DNA from: an uncultured Oscillospiraceae bacterium
Lineage (GTDB): Bacteria > Bacillota > Clostridia > Oscillospirales > Ruminococcaceae
Direction: 5' to 3'
NCBI GenBank assembly: GCA_910579125.1
Contig: CAJTTH010000008.1
Coordinates: forward strand, 10,170 to 74,169
Length of the DNA: 64,000 nucleotides
Shown piece after piece: positions 59,302-64,000 of the stretch. Numbering within the stretch: the first letter of the stretch is position 1; the number at the start of each line of letters is the position of its first letter. The position numbers were made by a program, and so were the translations under genes. The notes below the pieces were generated by a model. It did not search any database, was not told the DNA's origin, and was given only the letters and a program-made list of their open reading frames with translations.

Positions 59302-60792
59302 ATGATCTGCAATTCGGTACAAAAGCTGATGAATTACGCAGTGAGGAACGGTCTTATGTCAAATGAGGACAGATATGTTGTCCGCAACAGCTTAATGGAA
59401 ATTCTCAGGCTTGATAATTGGGAGGAACCGACAAATGCCGACAGTAAGCAGTCTATCGACGAAATACTTGACGAGCTTGTCGACTACGCTTGCGAAAAAG
59501 GAATAATCGAGGATACGTCCGCATACCGCGACTTGTTTGACACAAAAATTATGGGCACGGTAACTCCCTATCCGCGCGAGGTCATTCGCGGGTTCAGCAG
59601 CAGACTGGAGCGTTCTCCGAAAGAAGCGACCGATTGGTATTTCGGGTTCTGCAAGGCGCTTAATTATGTACGCGCGGGGCGTATCGCCAAGGATATCAAG
59701 TGGACATATGAGTCGGAGTTCGGAACGCTCGACATAACGATAAATCTCTCCAAGCCCGAAAAAGACCCGCGAGATATTGCCGCCGCGAAAAACGCCGCGT
59801 CGTCCTCTTACCCCAAATGCCAGCTCTGCCCCGAAAACGCGGGCTATGCGGGACGGCTCAATCACCCCGCGCGGCAAAATCTCCGCCCAGTACCCATGAA
59901 GATAAACGGCGAGGATTGGGAATTTCAATATTCGCCATACGGCTACTACAACGAACATTGTATAGTGTTCAACGAGCGGCATATCCCGATGAAGATAGAC
60001 GCGTCGGTGTTTAATAAGCTGTTCGACATTCTCGATATACTGCCGCATTACTTCGTCGGCTCAAATGCCGACTTGCCGATAGTCGGCGGCTCGATACTCA
60101 GTCACGAGCATTTTCAGGGCGGAAATTATACGTTCGCCATGGAGAAAGCGCTGATCGAAAAAACCTTTGAACTTGAAAAATTCCCGGAGGTGAGCGCGGG
60201 CAGAGTGAAGTGGCCCATGTCGGTAATTCGGCTGCGCTCGGAAAACCGCCGCGAGCTTGCCGCCGCCTGCGACTACATACTCGGAAAATGGCGCGTATAC
60301 GGCGACCCGTCGGCGATGATATTCGCTGAAACGGACGGCGTTCCCCACAACACGATAACGCCGATAGCGCGGAAAAAGGACGGCGTTTACGAATGCGACC
60401 TCGTGCTGCGCAACAATCTTACCACCGAGGACAGACCACTCGGACTGTACCACCCCAATCCCGCGCTCCACCATATAAAAAAGGAGAACATCGGGCTTAT
60501 AGAAGTAATGGGACTTGCGGTATTGCCGTCGCGGCTGGCTAAAGAGCTTGTCAGGCTTGAAGCGGCTATGCTCGCAGGAGAAAATATCGCGGCGGATCCC
60601 GAGATCGCCGCTCACGCCGATTGGGCGAACGAGCTGCTTTCGCGTCGCAAGGACTTCAACGCCGATACCGCACGGAATGTTCTCCGCGAGGAAGTCGGCG
60701 CGGTATTTGAACAGGTTCTTCGCGATTCGGGAGTATTCAAGCGCAGCAGCGAGGGCATAGCGGCATTTGAACGGTTTATTGCGGTGCTTTGA
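59302..60792 (+). CDS. galT: UDP-glucose--hexose-1-phosphate uridylyltransferase
   Basis: Exchanges UMP between UDP-glucose and galactose-1-phosphate in the Leloir pathway. It is the long firmicute form (496 residues, GalT class II). The catalytic motif is SILSHEHFQGG with His268, His270 and Gln272, and a Cys pair lies in PKCQLCPENAGYAG (residues 171-184). GGGGTG precedes the ATG. galK and galE are not present. The gene is alone behind its promoter, next to the divergent WYL pair, which might regulate it. Confidence 0.95.
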   Translation: MICNSVQKLMNYAVRNGLMSNEDRYVVRNSLMEILRLDNWEEPTNADSKQSIDEILDELVDYACEKGIIEDTSAYRDLFDTKIMGTVTPYPREVIRGFSSRLERSPKEATDWYFGFCKALNYVRAGRIAKDIKWTYESEFGTLDITINLSKPEKDPRDIAAAKNAASSSYPKCQLCPENAGYAGRLNHPARQNLRPVPMKINGEDWEFQYSPYGYYNEHCIVFNERHIPMKIDASVFNKLFDILDILPHYFVGSNADLPIVGGSILSHEHFQGGNYTFAMEKALIEKTFELEKFPEVSAGRVKWPMSVIRLRSENRRELAAACDYILGKWRVYGDPSAMIFAETDGVPHNTITPIARKKDGVYECDLVLRNNLTTEDRPLGLYHPNPALHHIKKENIGLIEVMGLAVLPSRLAKELVRLEAAMLAGENIAADPEIAAHADWANELLSRRKDFNADTARNVLREEVGAVFEQVLRDSGVFKRSSEGIAAFERFIAVL

Positions 60793-60970
60793 TTTTTCAT
60801 TATGGTTAAATGTTGTTTTGCTGTTGTTTCATTTTTTTGTTGACGCACGGTTGCGAGAGGTCATTTTTAGGCAATACCGCACAACTAACCTCTTGCACCC
60901 GTGCGGCAGCACATAAAATTAAAAAATACGCACCAACGAGCAACAGAAAACAATACGCCGGGTGCAGCAC
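60793..60970. repeat. palindromic intergenic repeat, copy B
   Basis: GCACGGTTGCGAGAGGT (about 60846-60862) is a near-perfect inverted match of ACCTCTTGCACCCGTGC (about 60889-60905), forming a long hairpin. Around it, TGTTTTGCTGTTG on the left and GAGCAACAGAAAACAATA on the right form outer arms. The segment 60897-60970 matches copy A. The element fills the space between galT and the antiporter promoter. Confidence 0.68.
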
Positions 60971-61008
60971 AAAACGCTGTTTTACTATAGTTCACCCGTT
61001 TTATGCTA

Positions 61009-61038
61009 TTGACAATACAGTCCGTAATATGCTACAAT
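61009..61038 (+). promoter_or_regulatory. sigma-A promoter of the antiporter gene
   Basis: TTGACA (61009-61014), 18-bp spacer and TACAAT (61033-61038), 41 bp before the ATG. Confidence 0.78.
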
Positions 61039-61079
61039 AATATATGTAAAGTGTAAACGATTAAAAATGTGGAGATTTT

Positions 61080-62774
61080 ATGACGGCGTTTATTTTGATT
61101 GCGGCGGTAGTGCTGTTGTTGTGCGTGTTTTCCGATCGCCTGTCGGGAAAGATCGGCGTGCCGGCGTTGTTGATCTTTATCGGGATAGGAATATTTTTCG
61201 GCTGCGACGGACCGGTGAAGATTCCGTTTGAGAACTATGAATTTGCGTCCTACGTCTGCGAGACGGCGCTTATCGTCATTATGTTCACGGGCGGCTTTTC
61301 CGTAAACTGGAAGTCCGCGAAACCCGTGATGATAAAGGCGGGGCTTCTGTCGACGCTCGGTGTTGCGGTGACTGCGGGCGTGACCTGCGCGTTCTGCTTT
61401 TTTGTGCTGAAGTTCGGGTTTGCGGAGAGCCTGCTGCTTGGCTCGGTGATAAGCTCCACGGACGCGGCTTCGGTTTTCTCGGTGCTCCGTTCGAAGAAGC
61501 TGAACCTCAAAAACGGGCTAGCCCCGCTGCTCGAGGCGGAAAGCGGAAGTAACGACCCGTTTTCATATATGCTGACCGTTATCTCGCTTTCTCTGCTGAC
61601 TAACGACGGCACGAGTTCTATTTTTGTGATGATATTGTCACAGCTTGCGTTCGGCGTGCTGTTCGGAGCGCTGACGGGAGTGTTCGGCGCGTTTATCGCC
61701 AAGAAATTCAAGGCGCAGACCGAGGGCTTTGAGTGCATAATGTATCTGGCGTTTGCGCTGCTGGCATTCGCGCTGCCGACTATGCTCGGCGGCAACGGTT
61801 ATCTGAGCGTGTACATAGCAGGAATTATCATCGGAAACGCAAAGTCACCCAAACAGAATTACCGCGGAAAATCGCCGATACGGCGTTTTATCGTGAACAT
61901 CCTCGGTGTTACGATAGGCGGCAGCGGCAAGGCGATAGCTCCGCCCGAAGCGGTAGTTTTTTTGAACGGCACAACGGGCGTCTGCCAGATCGCGGTATTC
62001 TTTTTGCTGGGTCTGCTGTCAACGCCCTCGCAGTTCGGCGAGAGCATTCTGCTTGCCTTGCCGATCTATCTTTGCCTGACGCTGCTTTCACGTCCCGTTG
62101 CCGTAGCGGTATTCGGCGGCAAGTCGCCCTTCGCTGACAGACTGTTTATCTCGCTGGCGGGTCTGCGCGGTGCATCGTCTATCGTTTTCGCGATACTCGC
62201 CGTCGTAAGTGAAACTCCGACCGAGCATAATATCTTCAACATCGTGTTCTGCGTATGCCTGCTGTCCATGCTCGTACAAGGCTCGCTGCTGCCCGCCGCC
62301 GCGAAAAAGCTCGACCTTATCGACGACAGCAGCGACGTCCTCAAAACATTCAACGACTACCGCGAGGACGACCTTATGACGATGATGCGTATGTTTATCC
62401 CCGAAAATCACAACTGGGAGGGCAGAAAGCTGAGCGAGATAACCCTGCCGACAGGTTCACTCGCGGTAATGATAAGGCGCGGCAAGGAAACGATAATTCC
62501 GCGCGGCGATACCGTTATCGAGGTAAACGACAGCGTTATTCTCTCCGTGCCGCCGTACAAGAGCGACAAGAGCTTAAAGCTGCGCGAAATACCGATCAAC
62601 GAAAGGCACGTCTGGAAAGACAAACAAATACGCGACCTCAAACTCCCCAAGCGTCTGCTGATAGTAATGGTACGGCGCGGCGAGGAGAGCATTATCCCGT
62701 CGGGCGCGACCGAGATTCTTTGCGGAGATGTGGTGGTCGTGACCGACACCGAGGAAGCCGTTCAGATGGCGTAA
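61080..62774 (+). CDS. CvrA/NhaP2-type cation:proton antiporter
   Basis: A CPA1-type antiporter for potassium or sodium, 564 residues. About twelve helices fill residues 1-390, with the conserved ESGSNDPFSYML segment near residue 154 (family active-site ND). The C-terminus has two TrkA_C (RCK_C) ligand-binding domains, about 395-475 and 480-560, each with a repeat of the VMIRRGKETIIPRGDTVIEVND type. That tail suggests control by a nucleotide or ion. GGAG precedes the ATG. Together with the TrkH-type subunit at 14791 it gives the window an uptake and an efflux route for potassium. Confidence 0.92.
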   Translation: MTAFILIAAVVLLLCVFSDRLSGKIGVPALLIFIGIGIFFGCDGPVKIPFENYEFASYVCETALIVIMFTGGFSVNWKSAKPVMIKAGLLSTLGVAVTAGVTCAFCFFVLKFGFAESLLLGSVISSTDAASVFSVLRSKKLNLKNGLAPLLEAESGSNDPFSYMLTVISLSLLTNDGTSSIFVMILSQLAFGVLFGALTGVFGAFIAKKFKAQTEGFECIMYLAFALLAFALPTMLGGNGYLSVYIAGIIIGNAKSPKQNYRGKSPIRRFIVNILGVTIGGSGKAIAPPEAVVFLNGTTGVCQIAVFFLLGLLSTPSQFGESILLALPIYLCLTLLSRPVAVAVFGGKSPFADRLFISLAGLRGASSIVFAILAVVSETPTEHNIFNIVFCVCLLSMLVQGSLLPAAAKKLDLIDDSSDVLKTFNDYREDDLMTMMRMFIPENHNWEGRKLSEITLPTGSLAVMIRRGKETIIPRGDTVIEVNDSVILSVPPYKSDKSLKLREIPINERHVWKDKQIRDLKLPKRLLIVMVRRGEESIIPSGATEILCGDVVVVTDTEEAVQMA

Positions 62775-62775
62775 A

Positions 62776-62803
62776 AAATGCCCCGTCGCAAAACGGGGCA
62801 TTT
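62776..62803. terminator. bidirectional terminator between convergent genes
   Basis: AAATGCCCCGT (62776-62786) and ACGGGGCATTT (62793-62803) form a perfect 11-bp stem with A/T-rich flanks on both sides. It serves the antiporter gene (+) and the gene ending at 62817 (-). Confidence 0.88.
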
Positions 62804-62816
62804 CGTATTTTTAGAA

Positions 62817-64000
62817 TTACGCCTGCGTCGTAAGCGCTTTTTCAAGCGCCTCAACCGCGAGAGCAAACGCCTTTGCGGATTTTCTGACATTCCTCAGCAG
62901 CGCAATGCTGTAATTTCCGTCTGAATAGGACTCAATAAACTGAACATAGTCGTCCACAACCTTAGTGTACGTGGTTTCAGCGGCGTCGGAGAGCTTGCCC
63001 AACTCCGCGTCGGCAGCGATCTTCATCGCGTTATCGTAATTGGTGAGAACCGCGAGATAACGCTCGCCGTATTCATTGATGATCTCGTACAGGTCGTCGT
63101 CGGTCATGTTGTCAAAGTTAAGGCTGTCTGCGGAGCTTCCCGAGGGATTTACGGGAACAACGGGGTTTGCCGATTGTGCCGCCTTATAATCCTTTTCGAG
63201 AGCGTCCGCTTTGGACTTGACCGCATTGTATTTGTTGGTGTAGTCGGCAAACTCGGCGGTCGTGAGTTCCCAATCCTTGTTTATGATCTCGCTGTACAGG
63301 TCGTTCAGCTCGTCGCGGATATCGCCCGCGCGCTCGTCAAGATCGTCCTCGTAAATGCCGTATTTGTAGGAGAAGCCCGCAACGTCCGACATCGTCTGCG
63401 AAATATCGTCGGTAAGGTTGTACACATCGTCAAACAATACCTCGCCGCCTGTCACGCCGCCAACGCCTATTATACTATCAGTAAAACTCTCATAGATTGC
63501 GCCGAACGAACCGTCCTTCATTTCCTCGAGCTTTTTGCCGATGCTCTCAAGATATTCCGTAAGCGCGGTCATTGTCGCCTCGTCGGGTTGATCTTCTCCG
63601 TTGCCGAGGTCGATAACATCGGTCGGAACAGCCAACAGCGCGTCGTCGTTGGACGCGGTAACTGTGGACTTGAGCGTTACGCTGCCGTAGCTGCCCGCAA
63701 CAGCGCTGATAGTGGATTCCATGGTGTTATCGCTGTCAACCGCATTGGATACGGTGAATTTCATTCCCGAGAGAATGCCCGCACTCTCGGAAAAGTCGTC
63801 GGGAATATCCATGCTTATAGTATAATTGCCTGTAAACGTATCTTTGCCGCAGAATTGGGCGGTGCTGACATCGGAATAGCTTACCGTAAAGGAAACAACG
63901 CCGTCGCTGCTGCCGCACTTGACGGAAACCGTTCCCTCCTTGTCGCTGACAACGTCGCATACAACGGAGACTACCGCCTCGTCGTTGTCCTTGATCTCAA
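62817..64000 (-). CDS. secreted-looking protein of unknown function, 5' end outside window
   Basis: The frame is open to the right edge of the window, so the N-terminus is missing; about 394 residues are visible. The first visible part is rich in Ser, Val, Thr and Asp (CGSSDGVVSFTVSYSDVSTA), as in extracellular beta-sandwich domains. The rest is acidic and helical with repeated DELNDLYSEI- and YNAVKSKADALEKDY-like segments and a short Pro/Ser linker near PVVPVNPSGSS. The Cys, Ser and Thr content fits a surface or lipoprotein. No family was recognised. Confidence 0.75.
   Translation of the reverse strand, partial: EIKDNDEAVVSVVCDVVSDKEGTVSVKCGSSDGVVSFTVSYSDVSTAQFCGKDTFTGNYTISMDIPDDFSESAGILSGMKFTVSNAVDSDNTMESTISAVAGSYGSVTLKSTVTASNDDALLAVPTDVIDLGNGEDQPDEATMTALTEYLESIGKKLEEMKDGSFGAIYESFTDSIIGVGGVTGGEVLFDDVYNLTDDISQTMSDVAGFSYKYGIYEDDLDERAGDIRDELNDLYSEIINKDWELTTAEFADYTNKYNAVKSKADALEKDYKAAQSANPVVPVNPSGSSADSLNFDNMTDDDLYEIINEYGERYLAVLTNYDNAMKIAADAELGKLSDAAETTYTKVVDDYVQFIESYSDGNYSIALLRNVRKSAKAFALAVEALEKALTTQA

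Noticed and set aside
59055..59366. 103-codon + strand frame ahead of galT
   Set aside because: It runs through the two divergent promoters and overlaps the galT start without a ribosome site.
1..64000. tRNA, rRNA, tmRNA, SRP RNA or CRISPR arrays
   Set aside because: I looked through the intergenic stretches and saw no cloverleaf with CCA-type ends, no rRNA-like sequence and no regular repeat-spacer pattern. A covariance search could still find small RNAs.

Overview
The window looks like a chromosomal segment from an anaerobic, spore-forming member of the Clostridia, most likely the Ruminococcaceae/Oscillospirales. Supporting signs are a spore germination protease (gpr), a RicT/PSP1 protein, zinc-type uS14 and bL36, the firmicute form of GalT, a cellobiose 2-epimerase with the motifs I recall from the Ruminococcus albus enzyme, and strong AGGAGG-type ribosome binding sites. 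Sigma-A promoters with 17-bp spacers are easy to read. The genus is inference; no 16S or other rRNA marker is present.

Layout. 1-2090 (+): a small unknown protein, ricT, and a frameshifted vanZ-like remnant. 2093-6579 (-): a TM2/zinc-ribbon membrane protein, a CPBP protease behind a promoter covered by a perfect 14-bp inverted repeat, then a tightly overlapping run DUF6062 - unknown - tsaD - aroK. 6666-9960 (+): 8-oxoguanine glycosylase, a GNAT acetyltransferase and two zinc-ribbon membrane proteins. 10009-22279 (-): a long one-directional run. It starts with a zinc-ribbon membrane protein, a GT2 glycosyltransferase with membrane helices and two tandem GT-C-like membrane proteins (a probable surface glycosylation module). 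It continues with a TrkH-type potassium channel subunit, trmN6, rsmI, small and unknown proteins, a GNAT, an XRE membrane regulator and a YgjP-like metallopeptidase. 22403-24848 (-): an orphan solute-binding lipoprotein with a long structured leader and a four-helix membrane protein.

24979-41808 (-) is the complete S10-spc-alpha ribosomal protein cluster from rpsJ to rplQ, including secY, adk, map, a KOW protein, infA and rpoA. It has one clear promoter and a leader of about 335 nt. Several gaps of 100-300 nt inside the cluster carry hairpins, and at least three genes (rplB, rpsE, infA) begin with TTG. gpr lies just upstream of the promoter.

43091-51846 (+): rpsT, a flavin-binding PNPOx-like protein, a 686-residue TPR/SUFU-like protein, a lipoprotein, a GNAT, an HD hydrolase, a D,D-carboxypeptidase, and a MacA-like adaptor plus MacB-like permease without an ATPase. 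52164-56166 (-): cellobiose 2-epimerase and secA. 56256-56511 (+): a 65-residue acidic protein. 56747-59137 (-): two WYL-domain regulators. 59197-62803 (+): galT and a CvrA-type cation/proton antiporter. 62817-64000 (-): a secreted-looking protein that runs off the right edge.

Most of the window is housekeeping. I found no CRISPR array, prophage, transposase, rRNA or tRNA. The parts most worth a second look are the palindromic intergenic repeat family (four copies), the SUFU-like fusion, the GT2/GT-C module, the operator over the CPBP promoter, and the hairpin that covers the adaptor gene's ribosome binding site.
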